Of a stretch of DNA of 64,000 nucleotides, positions 1 to 11,125 are shown piece by piece. This stretch comes from CAXMST01 sp963700785 (GTDB taxonomy: Bacteria > Actinomycetota > Thermoleophilia > Solirubrobacterales > 70-9). The notes beneath the pieces are model-generated. The model ran no database searches. It saw only the letters and a list, made by a program, of their open reading frames with translations, and had not been told where the DNA came from. Position 1 is the stretch's first letter. Each line of letters begins with the position of its first letter. The stretch covers positions 399,426 to 463,425 of the forward strand of contig CAVOYZ010000010.1 in NCBI GenBank assembly GCA_963700785.1, in the 5' to 3' direction. Made by a program: the position numbers and the translations under genes.

Positions 1-109
1 CGAAGACGTCGCCCAGCGCGAGCAGGGCCTCGGCCAGCACCGCCTCGAGGTTCGCGTCCTCGATCTGGAGCTCGATCTGGTTTGGATGCTCGATCAGCTG
101 GTAGGTCAC
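1..109 (-). CDS. archease-like protein, N-terminal part (runs off the window)
   Basis: Only the first 36 codons are present. Reading leftwards from GTG at 109 gives VTYQLIEHPNQIELQIED followed by a helix rich in Leu, Glu and Ala that ends in LGDVF. The pattern of a His-containing strand, a second strand and then an amphipathic helix resembles the start of archease, the tRNA-ligase (RtcB) activator, but the usual HTADI segment reads HPNQI here. A GGGAGG ribosome site lies five bases before this GTG; an in-frame GTG two codons upstream overlaps it. The rest of the gene is outside the window, so the family call is tentative. Confidence 0.45.
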   Translation of the reverse strand, partial: MTYQLIEHPNQIELQIEDANLEAVLAEALLALGDVF

Positions 110-238
110 GCGCACCTCCCTGGGGGCGACCGTCGTTGGATCCCCGGCGATCATGCCCGAGTCGGCGCATGGGTGCGTCGCGGCTCGACCGGCGGGCCGG
201 CGCCTCCGCCGCTGGCATATGGTCCGCTGCCGAGACCG

Positions 239-571
239 ATGGCCTACGACGAGGCACTCGCCGAACGCGTCCGCAGCGTGATCGCCCCGCGCGACGGCGT
301 CTCCGAGCGGAAGATGTTCGGCGGCCTCGCGTTCATGGTCAATCGCAACATGGCCTGCGGGGTGATCGGCGACGAGCTGATGGTCCGCCTCGACTACGAG
401 GACGCGGAGCGGGCGCTCGGCGAGGAACACGTCCGCCCGATGGACTTCACGGGCAAACCGCTGCGCGGGATGGTCTACGTCGCGGCGGCCGGCATCTCGG
501 CTGACGCCGATCTCGCCTCCTGGGTGGACGCCGGCGCCGACCACGCCGCCTCGCTGCCGCCGAAGGACTAG
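239..571 (+). CDS. TfoX N-terminal domain protein
   Basis: This 110-residue protein matches the TfoX/Sxy N-terminal domain: an N-terminal helix, then RKMFGGLAFMVNRNMACGV and later the strand MVRLDYEDAERAL. In gamma-proteobacteria TfoX activates competence genes through CRP, but single-domain homologues are widespread in actinobacteria and their role there is unknown. The start is the ATG at 239, where family similarity begins; an open frame continues upstream but its translation is arginine-rich and has no resemblance. It stands alone, convergent with the SDR gene downstream. Confident on family, not on function. Confidence 0.75.
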   Translation: MAYDEALAERVRSVIAPRDGVSERKMFGGLAFMVNRNMACGVIGDELMVRLDYEDAERALGEEHVRPMDFTGKPLRGMVYVAAAGISADADLASWVDAGADHAASLPPKD

Positions 572-660
572 ACGGGTCCCGCGAGTGTCGTCCCTTCCCT
601 GACTATCAGGGGTTTCTCGTATCTCGCGCCGAGGCCGACCGGGCCGGGGGTCGGGCGCGA

Positions 661-1365
661 CTAGAGCGGCTGGCCGGTCGGGCGGATCAGGATCTCGTTG
701 ATGTCGGCGCGAGCCGGCTGTTCGAGCGCGAACATCACGGCCGCCGCGATGTCCTCGGGCTGCAACGCGCCCTCCATCGGCGGGTTGTCGAAGAACGGCG
801 TGTCGACCATGCCGGGCTCGACCAGCGTCACCTTGATCGCCTGGTTGTCGTGCATGCCGCGCAGCTCGAGCCGCAGCGCCTCGCCGATCGCGGTCGCCGC
901 CCACTTGGTCGCCGAGTAGAGCGAGCCGGGGAGCGCGCGCCGTCCGGCCACCGAGCTGGTGATCAGGTAGTGCCCGGTCCCGCGCTCGAGCATCGCGGGC
1001 AGCGTCGCGCGGATCGTCAGCGCGACGCCGTAGACGTTGGTCAGGATCATCGACTTCCACTGCTCGACCGATTCCTCGGTGAATCCCCTGGCCGCCCCGA
1101 AGCCGGCGTTGGCGAAGACCACGTCGATGCCGCCGAAGCGCTCGCTGCCGGCCGCGACCAGCTCCTGCACCTGGTCCCACTCGGTCACGTCGCAGGTCTG
1201 AGCCAGCACCTCCGAGCCGCCAAGCTCGTCCTCGAGCGAGCGCAGCGATTCCCCGGTCCGCGCGGCGAGAATCAGCGAGTAGCCCGCCGCCAGCGCCCGG
1301 CGCGCCGTCTCGGCCCCGATCCCGGTGCTCGCTCCGGTGATCAACATCGTGCGGGAGTCAGCCAT
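661..1365 (-). CDS. SDR family NAD(P)-dependent oxidoreductase
   Basis: A 234-residue classical short-chain dehydrogenase. The glycine-rich nucleotide motif TGASTGIG sits at residues 10-17, NAG at 86-88, the catalytic Ser in ITSS around 138, and YSATK with catalytic Tyr150 and Lys154. After the first strand the AARTGE segment lacks a clear acidic residue, which suits NADP(H) over NAD(H), although this is only an inference. Length is normal for the family. It has its own transcription unit, divergent from ccmE. The substrate cannot be told from sequence. Confidence 0.85.
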   Translation of the reverse strand: MADSRTMLITGASTGIGAETARRALAAGYSLILAARTGESLRSLEDELGGSEVLAQTCDVTEWDQVQELVAAGSERFGGIDVVFANAGFGAARGFTEESVEQWKSMILTNVYGVALTIRATLPAMLERGTGHYLITSSVAGRRALPGSLYSATKWAATAIGEALRLELRGMHDNQAIKVTLVEPGMVDTPFFDNPPMEGALQPEDIAAAVMFALEQPARADINEILIRPTGQPL

Positions 1366-1481
1366 CTCACATTCATATCAGGGCCGCTGTCGCTGCTCGT
1401 CCGGGAGCTGCCGCGAGGGCCGCCGAGGACGACGCAACGGCTCGCGGGCCGCGATCTGACCCTGCGATAATCGGCGCCCTC

Positions 1482-1903
1482 ATGGACCCGGCGAAGAAAC
1501 GGCAGATCCGCCTCGTGGTCGCGCTGTCGGCAGCGGTGCTGCTGGCGGTCGCGCTGATCTACACCTCGTTCAACGCGGCCAACGACGCGATGGAGCCCTC
1601 GGAGCTGCTCGCCGCCGGACCCGGCACCAGCTTCGACGTGACCGGCAAGGTCGCGAACGGGTCGGTCGACAACGGCGACACGCTTCGCTTCGGGATCACC
1701 GACCGCGACGGCGGCAGGGCGGTGCCCGTGGTCTACGACGGAATCGTCCCGGACCCGTTTCGCGAGGGGCGCGAGGTGATCGTCACCGGAGCGCTGAACG
1801 AGCAGGGAGTGCTGGTCGCCGAGAAGGACAGCCTGATCACCAAGTGCCCCTCGAAGTTCGCTGAGGAGCACGGTGACGACCCGAACGTGATCATCGAGGA
1901 CGG

Positions 1904-1907
<4 letters not shown>
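1482..1907 (+). CDS. ccmE: cytochrome c maturation protein CcmE (Cys-type heme ligand)
   Basis: CcmE is the periplasmic heme chaperone of System I cytochrome c maturation; it binds heme covalently and hands it to CcmF. The protein has an N-terminal membrane anchor (residues about 9-29) and an OB-fold beta domain to about residue 118. The heme-attachment site, HxxxY in E. coli, here reads C122-P-S-K-F126, the cysteine variant known from archaea and sulfate reducers, with Phe in place of Tyr. The stop overlaps the ccmF start by four bases (ATGA), so the two are translationally coupled. 141 residues, normal for the family. Confidence 0.88.
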
Positions 1908-4126
<2,219 letters not shown>

Positions 4127-4136
4127 CGACCGGCAG

Positions 4137-4481
4137 ATGGAGGTGCTGATCGCGATCGCAATCGTCGCCCTCGTGGCCGCCTTCGTCGCGGTGCCGCTGC
4201 GGCGGACGGCGGACCCGGGCGGCCCCGGGGGGACCGACGACGACGGGCTTGCGGCCCTCGAGGCCCGCAAGCAGGCGAAGTACCGTGAGATCCGCGACAC
4301 CGAGCTCGACCGTGCCCAGGGAAAGCTGACCGAGGCCGACTTCCAGCGCCAGAACGCGGAGCTGCGAGCCGAGGCGATCGCGATCCTGAAGCGGATCGAC
4401 GAGCACCGCGCGGCGGCCGCCGGTCGGGAGGCCGGAACCGCGGCGGACCCCGATCGCGAGTCGGCCGGCGACTCTGTCTAG
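4137..4481 (+). CDS. CcmI/CycH N-terminal-like cytochrome c biogenesis protein
   Basis: A 114-residue protein with one N-terminal TM helix (residues 2-20), a glycine/proline linker and a charged helical segment (about 38-90) with the pattern EIRDTELDRAQGKLTEADF. That pattern resembles the cytoplasmic coiled-coil part of CcmI, but the TPR domain of full CcmI is absent. Position ten bases after ccmF supports a role in cytochrome c maturation. The ATG at 4137 was chosen because the TM helix begins there; a longer open frame upstream overlaps ccmF in another frame and lacks similarity. The family call is moderate. Confidence 0.65.
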   Translation: MEVLIAIAIVALVAAFVAVPLRRTADPGGPGGTDDDGLAALEARKQAKYREIRDTELDRAQGKLTEADFQRQNAELRAEAIAILKRIDEHRAAAAGREAGTAADPDRESAGDSV

Positions 4482-4493
4482 ACTTCCCGCTTC

Positions 4494-4718
4494 GTGGAGA
4501 CGCTGCTCGGCATAGTCCAGATCATCATCTCGGTGATCCTGATCCTGTTGATCCTGCTGCATTCCGGCAAGGACGCGGGCCTCTCGGGGGCGTTCGGAAT
4601 CGGCGGTGGCGGCGGCTCGTTCGGCGGCGGCTCGCTGGTCGAGCGCAACCTCGATCGCTGGACGATCTTCTTCGCCGTGCTGTTCGTGGTCAACACGATC
4701 GTCCAGCTGAAGCTCTAG
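4494..4718 (+). CDS. secG: preprotein translocase subunit SecG
   Basis: A 74-residue two-TM protein with the SecG layout: TM1 (about 4-22), HSGKDAGLSGAFG, a glycine-rich loop, then VERNLDRWTIFFAVLF and TM2 to the C terminus. SecG is the small third subunit of the SecYEG channel and assists SecA-driven export. It starts with GTG at 4494, twelve bases after the CcmI-like stop, and so is probably part of the same transcript. The gene is convergent with the ClC channel gene, separated by about 160 bases in which I see only a weak GC-rich inverted repeat (4798-4825) with no T tract. Confidence 0.93.
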   Translation: METLLGIVQIIISVILILLILLHSGKDAGLSGAFGIGGGGGSFGGGSLVERNLDRWTIFFAVLFVVNTIVQLKL

Positions 4719-4880
4719 TCCGGCGAGGACGCTGTACCCGTCTCAGGGCCGGGCCGTTCGTCCCCCAACGTCGCCCGGCTCGATCAGCCCACAGTAGCGG
4801 GCCATCCGTGTAGAGCGGGGGCCCGATTCGTCTCTCGCTACCACCCGCGGATTTGTTAAGCATGGGGCAGCTGGCGACGC

Positions 4881-6230
4881 TTAGCCGGCGCCCGCAGCTT
4901 CAGCTGTGCCTTCGTCGCCCGATGTGGCTTCGGGCCCCTCCCCGGGTAGCGCCAGGGTGACGATATAGGCGACGACGACGCCGACGATGATCAACGGCCC
5001 CGCCCCGATCCCCCCTTGTGAGGTAAGGAGCGTCGCAAGCACTACGGCCGCCAGGGGCAGCCTCAGGATCGAGACGACCGCGGCGCCGAGCCCGACCGCC
5101 ACCGCCGGCGTTACGTCGAAACCGGGCAGATGCGAGGCCATCAGCCCCGCGGCCGCGCCGAGGAACATCGCCGGGAATACGGGACCGCCCCGGAAGCTGC
5201 CGAGCGAGAGGCCATAGGCGAGCCCCTTGAAGAGGATCAGGAGGGCGAGTGCCGACAGCGTCCAGGTGTCGGCGTTGGCGATCAGCGGTCCGATGCTCTC
5301 CTGCCCGGAGAAGAGCACCTGCTTGAAGCCCTTGTCGGTCGTCTCGGTGAATGCGATCGCCAGGCCGGCCACAGCGAGTCCAATCGCGGGCAGCACCACG
5401 AACGGCCGCGCGGCGGCTCGTGGGGCGGTCGCCCGGCCGATCCGGAAGATCAGGAAGGTGCCGATCGCAATCGCGCCTGCAAATGGAACCGACCAGAGGA
5501 AATCGGTCAGGACGGGGCTGTCGAACTCCGGCAGCGGCAGGAGCTCGAGCGAGATCGCGCTCGTGTCGACGCCGGTCCAGGCGCCCATTCCGATCGAGAC
5601 CAGGGAGCCGATCCCGGCGGCTATCAGGCCGGGAACCAGAACCAGCGGCAGCTTGCGGCCCCCCAGGCCCGCCGCCTCGATCAGGATCACCGCAGCGATC
5701 ACCGGCGAGCCGAACAGGAACGAGAGGCCGGCGAATACGCCCGAGGTCGCGACCAGCTGCCCCAACTCGGGCGGCGCATCGCTGCGCAACGCACGAATCG
5801 CCAGGAACCCGAGGCCGCTGCCGAGGGCCATGAGGGGCGCCTCGGGGCCGAGCACGATCCCTAGCCCGATGCCGGCGAAGCCCGCGAGTAGCACGCCCGG
5901 AAGATCGATCGGCGCGGCCGGTGAGGCATTTAGCCCATCGGCGGGTAGATGGCCGCCGTTGCCCGGCAGCCGCGCGATCGCGAACGCGGTGACCAGCCCC
6001 GCGATGCCGAGCACGGGCAAAGGCCACCAGAGCGGGGTGTGGTTGAAGCCGATTGCCGAGGGCAGCTCGTCGTAGACGCCCTGCTGAGCCAGATAGACGG
6101 CTTCGAGAAAGGCCCACGCGGCGAGCGAGACGACGACCCCGACGATCGCAACCAGTGCGAGCAGGACCGCGTACCGCTTGTCGGTCATGATCGAGCCTGG
6201 ATCGGGTACCGGGCTGTCGGCCTCGCTCAT
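4881..6230 (-). CDS. ClC family chloride channel/antiporter
   Basis: A 449-residue membrane protein with about ten or more hydrophobic helices and the ClC signatures: the selectivity/gate motif G128-P-E-A-P132, equivalent to GREGP with the gating glutamate kept, and GSFRGGPVFP at 344-353, equivalent to GxFxP. There are no C-terminal CBS domains; the tail is acidic and Ala-rich. Gate Glu retention is compatible with either channel or H+/Cl- exchange. The ATG at 6230 was taken; an alternative Met is at residue 15 (6188). It is a single gene, about 100 bases downstream of the propeller gene on the same strand. Confidence 0.9.
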   Translation of the reverse strand: MSEADSPVPDPGSIMTDKRYAVLLALVAIVGVVVSLAAWAFLEAVYLAQQGVYDELPSAIGFNHTPLWWPLPVLGIAGLVTAFAIARLPGNGGHLPADGLNASPAAPIDLPGVLLAGFAGIGLGIVLGPEAPLMALGSGLGFLAIRALRSDAPPELGQLVATSGVFAGLSFLFGSPVIAAVILIEAAGLGGRKLPLVLVPGLIAAGIGSLVSIGMGAWTGVDTSAISLELLPLPEFDSPVLTDFLWSVPFAGAIAIGTFLIFRIGRATAPRAAARPFVVLPAIGLAVAGLAIAFTETTDKGFKQVLFSGQESIGPLIANADTWTLSALALLILFKGLAYGLSLGSFRGGPVFPAMFLGAAAGLMASHLPGFDVTPAVAVGLGAAVVSILRLPLAAVVLATLLTSQGGIGAGPLIIVGVVVAYIVTLALPGEGPEATSGDEGTAEAAGAG

Positions 6231-6328
6231 GGCGGCAATCTACTCCGCACAGGTCAACGCGCGGCGCATCGTTCGCCCCAAGAGACGATACGACGCGAAG
6301 TTGGCATTCACTCGAGCGCTGGCGGCTG

Positions 6329-7999
6329 TCAGCCGTCGTTCGACTTCGGCACGACCTGGTAGATGAACAGCGAACCGTCGTTGCCCATGGTGTAGTGGCG
6401 GCCGCCGTAGCCGACGTTGATCAGGCTGCCGACCGCGGTCGAAGGACCGGGCTCGGACTCGGCGATCGTCTTGCCGGTCGCTTCGTCGACCCAGAGCACG
6501 GTCTCGGTGTAGTCGAAGCCGGTCGCGATGTTCGCCGTGGTCGTGTCCGGGCTGATGTTCTGACTTATGAGGACACGCTCGTCGGCGGAACCGACCATCG
6601 AGAAGTAGTCGCTCGTCCACCAGTCGTCGCGGCCCCAGGCGACCTTCATCTCACCGGTCTGCCGATTGATCCGGATTGCGTAGACGCCCTTGAGGAAGTA
6701 GTCCTGGGCGAAGATCAGGTTGTTCTCGGCATCGATGCCCGGAGCCGCCGGAGACTCACTCTGGGTGGCACCGGACTCGACCGGGAACGACTCGCCCCAC
6801 GGGCAGACCTTGTGCGTGTCGGTGGGATCGTCCTGGCTGACTGCAAAGAGGCACTGCGGCGTCTTGCTCGACGGGTTGGCGTTGCTGTTCGCGATCACCC
6901 AGTCGCCGATGATCACCGGCGAGGCCCCACCGGTCTGCCCCTTGAGGATCACCTTGGGCTGCCACGAGAGGTCCTGCTCAAGGGTCTCGGTCTCTGGATC
7001 CCAGATCACCCGGACGAGGCTGTCGGCGCCGTTCCCATACATGTAGGTCTTGCCGTTGTCGCCAGGAACAGCGATCGTGCGCGCGGTCACGTTCTGGTTG
7101 ATCTGGATCGAGTCGAGGTTCTTCAGCGTGACGGGGTCGACCGCGACGAAGTTGCTGCGCGGGGCGGGACCGTAGTCGGCCGGGCAGGAACTCATCGCGT
7201 TGTTGGTCTGGGTCGGGCAGCCGACCGAGCGCGTTTGCGACTTCATCAGCAGGGTCCCCTGTCCGTCGGGCGCGACGACCATCCCGTCGAAGTTGTGATC
7301 CTTGGCCGGGGTTCCCTCGATCGGCTGCTTCTGGGAGGCGAGCAGCTCACCCGTCTGACGGTCGATCTTCCAGAAGGTGTGGCCGGCGGCGGCGACCAGG
7401 GTCCCGTCGTCGATGATCGCGAGGCTGCCGAGCGCGAACCACTGGTCGGAGACGTTGACGTTCTCGACGTAGGTGCGCCAGATCTCTCTGCCGGTCGAGG
7501 CGTTGAACTTCGACACGTACTGGGTTCCGCCGGGGACGATCCCGCCGGCCCACAGGTAGCCGAAGTTGGGTCCGTCGAAGACGACCAGGCCGATCCCGCC
7601 TGGATAGGTGGTCTCGGACTGGTACTTGAAGACCTGATTGCCGTCCGCGCCGCTGTCCAGATCCCCTGTGAAGGACCCGCACGGTTGCACCCCGCTACGG
7701 ACGTTGTCGGTGTGCTCGGGAGCGCCGATCGCCGGGAAGTAGCCCTCGTAGTTCGACTCCGGCGTCTTTGCGTATCGCTTGATGCAGGCCGTCTCCTCCT
7801 TGAACAGCGACTGGTCGCCGACGATCGGGCCGGTGGTGGCCTCCGAGTCGACGACCACGCCGGAGAGGTTGTTCTTGACGTCGCCCTCGTCGCCCGACAG
7901 GGTCGGGATCAGCACCGCGAGAAGCACGACCAGGATGGCGATGACCACCGCGCCGACCGGCTTGATGACGCGCCAAACCGCATGCAGCGCGCGCCTCAC
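6329..7999 (-). CDS. membrane-anchored PQQ-like beta-propeller protein (copy 1)
   Basis: A 556-residue protein with a short basic N terminus, one TM anchor (about 10-33) and a large extracytoplasmic domain with repeated motifs such as FNASTGREIWRTY, KIDRQTGELLAS and RINRQTGEMKVAW. These are the blade ends of PQQ/WD-like beta-propellers (strand, Asp, xxTGexxW). Several cysteines suggest disulfides. It starts with GTG at 7999 inside the stop of the upstream membrane-protein gene (GTGA overlap), so the two products are probably made together and interact. A paralogue with the same partner lies at 11744-13438. No catalytic residues or PQQ ligands can be named, and function is unknown. Confidence 0.85.
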   Translation of the reverse strand: MRRALHAVWRVIKPVGAVVIAILVVLLAVLIPTLSGDEGDVKNNLSGVVVDSEATTGPIVGDQSLFKEETACIKRYAKTPESNYEGYFPAIGAPEHTDNVRSGVQPCGSFTGDLDSGADGNQVFKYQSETTYPGGIGLVVFDGPNFGYLWAGGIVPGGTQYVSKFNASTGREIWRTYVENVNVSDQWFALGSLAIIDDGTLVAAAGHTFWKIDRQTGELLASQKQPIEGTPAKDHNFDGMVVAPDGQGTLLMKSQTRSVGCPTQTNNAMSSCPADYGPAPRSNFVAVDPVTLKNLDSIQINQNVTARTIAVPGDNGKTYMYGNGADSLVRVIWDPETETLEQDLSWQPKVILKGQTGGASPVIIGDWVIANSNANPSSKTPQCLFAVSQDDPTDTHKVCPWGESFPVESGATQSESPAAPGIDAENNLIFAQDYFLKGVYAIRINRQTGEMKVAWGRDDWWTSDYFSMVGSADERVLISQNISPDTTTANIATGFDYTETVLWVDEATGKTIAESEPGPSTAVGSLINVGYGGRHYTMGNDGSLFIYQVVPKSNDG

Positions 8000-8730
8000 G
8001 CGGAACCCCCGGTGGGAGCCGGGGCCCCGGCATCGCCGCTCCGGCGCTGAGCGAGGGTCATCGATCCACTCGCGAGTCCGAGCCAGATCACGAATGCGGC
8101 AGTACCGGCCCAGTGGCCGAGCGCACCGGTCGCGGCGTTGAGCAGGTTGGCCCCGAAGAACGGGGTCATGAAGCCGCAGACGGCAAGCAGCCCCGCGATG
8201 AAGGCGAGAATCCCGAGCCAGCGGCCCAGTGCGCCAGTCTGCAGGATCACCTTCGAAACCGCGAAGAAGAAGACCGACGAAACGCCCATTCCGAGAGCCG
8301 CCAGGATCGAGGAGGCCACGTAGAGAGCAGGCACGACCTCGGCCTGAAGCGAGCTAGTCGAGAGCCCGGCGGTGGCCAGCAAGGCGAGCCCGGTGAGAGT
8401 GAGCCCCGACCCGGCGATTCCTCCGGCCAACGCGGCCGTGGCCCCCCTGGAGGCCGAGCCCTCGGCCTCTCGGAGGGTCCTCCAGAGCGCTGCGAGGAAC
8501 CAGAGGAAGAGGGCCAGACCCAGGGCCTGAAGCAGGATGATCACCCGCACCTCGCTCAGGTTCGCCTCCAGGTACGAGGGGGCAAACTCGGCCTTGGCGA
8601 CGTTCGGCAGCGCGGGCGAGCCGCCGGGGTCGGTGCTCAGAAAGACGACGAAGGCGATCACGAACAGCAGTGTCGCCAGCAGGCCACTCGCCGCTCCCAT
8701 CTCGCCCCAGCTGCGCCGCCCTGCACTCAT
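7996..8730 (-). CDS. six-TM membrane protein of unknown function (copy 1)
   Basis: A 244-residue protein with six predicted TM helices and an Asp-Pro-Gly-Gly loop after TM1. I do not recognise a named family. The start at 8730 (MSAGRRSWGEMGAASG) was chosen because the paralogue at 13435-14208 begins the same way (EWSQMGAASG); an upstream extension in frame has no counterpart. The last four bases overlap the propeller gene (GTGA). The gene is divergent from the STAND/LuxR regulator 104 bases away, which suggests control by that regulator. No conserved His or Cys cluster suggesting a cofactor is visible. Confidence 0.85.
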   Translation of the reverse strand: MSAGRRSWGEMGAASGLLATLLFVIAFVVFLSTDPGGSPALPNVAKAEFAPSYLEANLSEVRVIILLQALGLALFLWFLAALWRTLREAEGSASRGATAALAGGIAGSGLTLTGLALLATAGLSTSSLQAEVVPALYVASSILAALGMGVSSVFFFAVSKVILQTGALGRWLGILAFIAGLLAVCGFMTPFFGANLLNAATGALGHWAGTAAFVIWLGLASGSMTLAQRRSGDAGAPAPTGGSA

Positions 8731-8759
8731 CGGCGGCCACGCTAGACAAGCTCCAACGA

Positions 8760-8784
8760 GGGACCGTAATCCCGACGGGATGAA
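8760..8784. promoter_or_regulatory. candidate shared upstream element, copy 1
   Basis: The intergenic sequence GGGACCGTAATCCC followed by GACGGGATGAA lies about 30 bases upstream of the copy-1 membrane gene. A similar string, GGGACCAATTCGGGGATGAA, occurs about 47 bases upstream of the copy-2 membrane gene (14255-14275) in the same orientation. The element could bind the adjacent LuxR regulator. This is inferred from similarity of two short stretches only. Confidence 0.3.
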
Positions 8785-8833
8785 ATCCATGGCGGCCCTT
8801 CGGATCCGCCGATGAGGCTAGGGTAGGTGGATC

Positions 8834-11107
8834 ATGCCGGGCCGCAAGGCGAGTGGAGTGCTGTCGCCACAACTGGGCGGGCCCGAACCTGACCTGCCTG
8901 CGCTGAACCTCAACGAGACGCGGCTTCAACCGCCGCAGGCAACCGCCCGCCAGGTGATTCGTGAGCAGCTCCTCGAGCGGCTCGGCGAGGCGGACGATGC
9001 TCGGGTGGTGCTGATCTCGGCGAACGCGGGCTATGGGAAGACCACCCTGCTGACCCAGCTGGCCGAGCGATCCCCGCACCCGCTCGCCTGGGTCTGGCTA
9101 GACGAGCGCCACAACGATCCTGCGGTGCTGCTCGCACACGTCGCTGCTGCCGTGGATCGAGTCGTGCCGATCGATCCGAGCGTCCTCGAGTTGCTGACCG
9201 CTCCGCGGCCCTCGATCGAGGCGCGGGTGATCCCCGCCCTGGTGACGGCGCTGGCCGCGATCGAGCCCTCGTTCGTCCTGGTCCTCGACGACGTGCACGC
9301 GCTTGATGAACGCCCGGCTATCGACGCGGTGGACGCGCTGCTGACGAACGTCCCCGCCGGTTCCAGGATTCTGTTGTCGGGGCATCGCCAGCCCTCGGAG
9401 CGAGTGGCTGCGCTGCGTGCGAGCGGGCTCACGCTCGAGCTCGGACCGGCCGAGCTGGGGATGCGCCCTTCAGAAGCGACGCAGCTGTTGACCGCGATCG
9501 GGGCTGACCTCACCGCGGAGCAGGTGGATGGGCTGGTGGAGCGGACGGAGGGCTGGCCGGCGGCGCTCTACCTCGCTGGGCTCTGGATTTGCAACGGCGG
9601 CACGGCTGCAGGGTTCAGTGAGGAGTTCGATGGCTCGAACCGGTACCTGACGGACTACGTGCGCACCGAGATCTTCGATCGCCTTCCCGCGGACGAGCTC
9701 GATTTCCTGGTCAGGACCAGCGTGCTCGATCGGGTCTCGGGGCCGCTCTGCGACGCCGTGCTGGAGACCGAAGGCTCGGCGATGATGCTCGAGACACTCG
9801 AGCGATCGAACCTCTTCATCGTCTCGCTCGACCAGTCGCGTTCGTGGTTTCGGTACCACCGACTGTTCCGCGAGGCGCTGCGGAGCGAGCTCGAGCTCCG
9901 CGGCGCAGATGCGTCCGAGCTCCTCGCTCGGGCCGCGGACTGGTGTGCGTCCGAGGGCGCGATCGACGACGCTATCGCCTACGCGGAGGCCTCGGGCGAC
10001 ATCAAGCGGGTCGCCGACCTGATGCTCGCCTACGGGCAGCGCGAGTACCAGCTCGGGCGGGCCCTGACGGTTGAACGCTGGCTCAACCTGATCGAGGAGC
10101 ACGAGGGCCTCGGCTACAACGGTGTGCTCGCCGCGGTAGGCGCCTGGTTCAGTGCGACGCGCGGCAACTCCGACCGAGCGGAGCGCTGGGCCGACATCGC
10201 GGTCAAGGCGGCCAAGCGGGAGGAGGACGAGGAGCAGGTCGCGGAGATCGAGGGCTGGCTGGCCCTGGTTCGAGCCTTGCGGGCGGAGGGCGGAGTCGAG
10301 CGGACGGTCGAGAACGCGCAGTTCGCTCTGGGGGCGTTCCCGCGCTCGAGCCGCTGGTGGTTGACGGCGGCCCTGTTGGCCGGCGTGACCCAGGTCGCCG
10401 TCGGCGATCTCGAAGCGGCCGAGGAGTCGCTCGCCGGCGTCTGCGAGTCGGCCGGCCCGGCCGGTGCCTGGAACGCGCTGTCGGTTGCGCTGGCTGAGCG
10501 GGCCGCGCTCGCGATCCGCCGCGGCGACTGGCTTGCGGCGGAGTCGCTCGCTGGGGAAGCGGTCGCGGTCGTGCGGCGCTCGCGGATGGAGTCCTACCCC
10601 CCGAACGCGGTTGCCTTTGCGGTCGCGGCGCGGGTTGCAGCCCATCGCCGCGAGCCGAAGCGCGCGGCCGAGCTTCTCGCGGACGGGCAGGTCCTTGGGC
10701 CCCAACTGAACCGCGCGCTGGCGCTTCTAGCGATCCAGGCGCGGGCGTGGATGGGCCACGCTTACGCCACGCTCGCCGATCCCGCCGGCGCCCGGACGCA
10801 GCTGCGCGAGGCCGGGGGGTTGATCCCGCCGGGCACGGACCTCGGCGTCCTGTCGGGGGAGATCGAGCAGCTGCGCTCGCAGCTCGACGATGTGCGGGTC
10901 AACACGCCGGGGGCCTCGACCCTGACCATGGCGGAGCTGCGGCTGCTGCCGATGCTCGCGACCCACCTCTCATTCCCTGAGATCGGCGAGCGGCTCTACC
11001 TTTCGCGACACACGGTCAAGTCGCAGGCGATCTCGATCTACAGGCGGCTCGACGTCAGCTCGCGGGCCGACGCGGTGGATCGCGCACGCGAGCTCGGCCT
11101 CCTGTAG
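8834..11107 (+). CDS. MalT-like STAND ATPase transcriptional regulator, LuxR type
   Basis: A 757-residue regulator. It has an N-terminal STAND NTPase with Walker A (SANAGYGKTT, 62-71) and Walker B (FVLVLDDVHA, about 147-156), a winged-helix-like region, a long alpha-helical TPR-like region (about 350-680) with many AxxA repeats, and a C-terminal LuxR helix-turn-helix (about 695-757, with LYLSRHTVKSQAISIYRRL). By analogy with MalT it would sense a ligand through the TPR part and activate when ATP-bound. An AGGTGG site precedes the ATG at 8834. It is divergent from one membrane/propeller module and upstream of another, so both are candidate targets. Confidence 0.88.
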   Translation: MPGRKASGVLSPQLGGPEPDLPALNLNETRLQPPQATARQVIREQLLERLGEADDARVVLISANAGYGKTTLLTQLAERSPHPLAWVWLDERHNDPAVLLAHVAAAVDRVVPIDPSVLELLTAPRPSIEARVIPALVTALAAIEPSFVLVLDDVHALDERPAIDAVDALLTNVPAGSRILLSGHRQPSERVAALRASGLTLELGPAELGMRPSEATQLLTAIGADLTAEQVDGLVERTEGWPAALYLAGLWICNGGTAAGFSEEFDGSNRYLTDYVRTEIFDRLPADELDFLVRTSVLDRVSGPLCDAVLETEGSAMMLETLERSNLFIVSLDQSRSWFRYHRLFREALRSELELRGADASELLARAADWCASEGAIDDAIAYAEASGDIKRVADLMLAYGQREYQLGRALTVERWLNLIEEHEGLGYNGVLAAVGAWFSATRGNSDRAERWADIAVKAAKREEDEEQVAEIEGWLALVRALRAEGGVERTVENAQFALGAFPRSSRWWLTAALLAGVTQVAVGDLEAAEESLAGVCESAGPAGAWNALSVALAERAALAIRRGDWLAAESLAGEAVAVVRRSRMESYPPNAVAFAVAARVAAHRREPKRAAELLADGQVLGPQLNRALALLAIQARAWMGHAYATLADPAGARTQLREAGGLIPPGTDLGVLSGEIEQLRSQLDDVRVNTPGASTLTMAELRLLPMLATHLSFPEIGERLYLSRHTVKSQAISIYRRLDVSSRADAVDRARELGLL

Positions 11108-11125
11108 TCCCGCTATTCATCCACG

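Noticed and set aside
4719..4880. A possible tRNA or other RNA between secG and the ClC gene, suggested by GTAGAGCGGGGGCCCGATTC
   Set aside because: No acceptor stem or anticodon arm can be formed around it.
5130..5864. Long open frames opposite the ClC gene and opposite many others (for example 6395-8050, 25009-27330 and 18598-19899)
   Set aside because: They are antisense or out-of-frame shadows in high-GC DNA, with Arg/Gly/Ala-rich translations and no similarity, while the real gene covers the same bases.
8834..11107. A STAND-type antiphage defence protein (Avs-like)
   Set aside because: The C-terminal LuxR helix-turn-helix and MalT layout identify a transcription factor; no nuclease or other effector domain is present.
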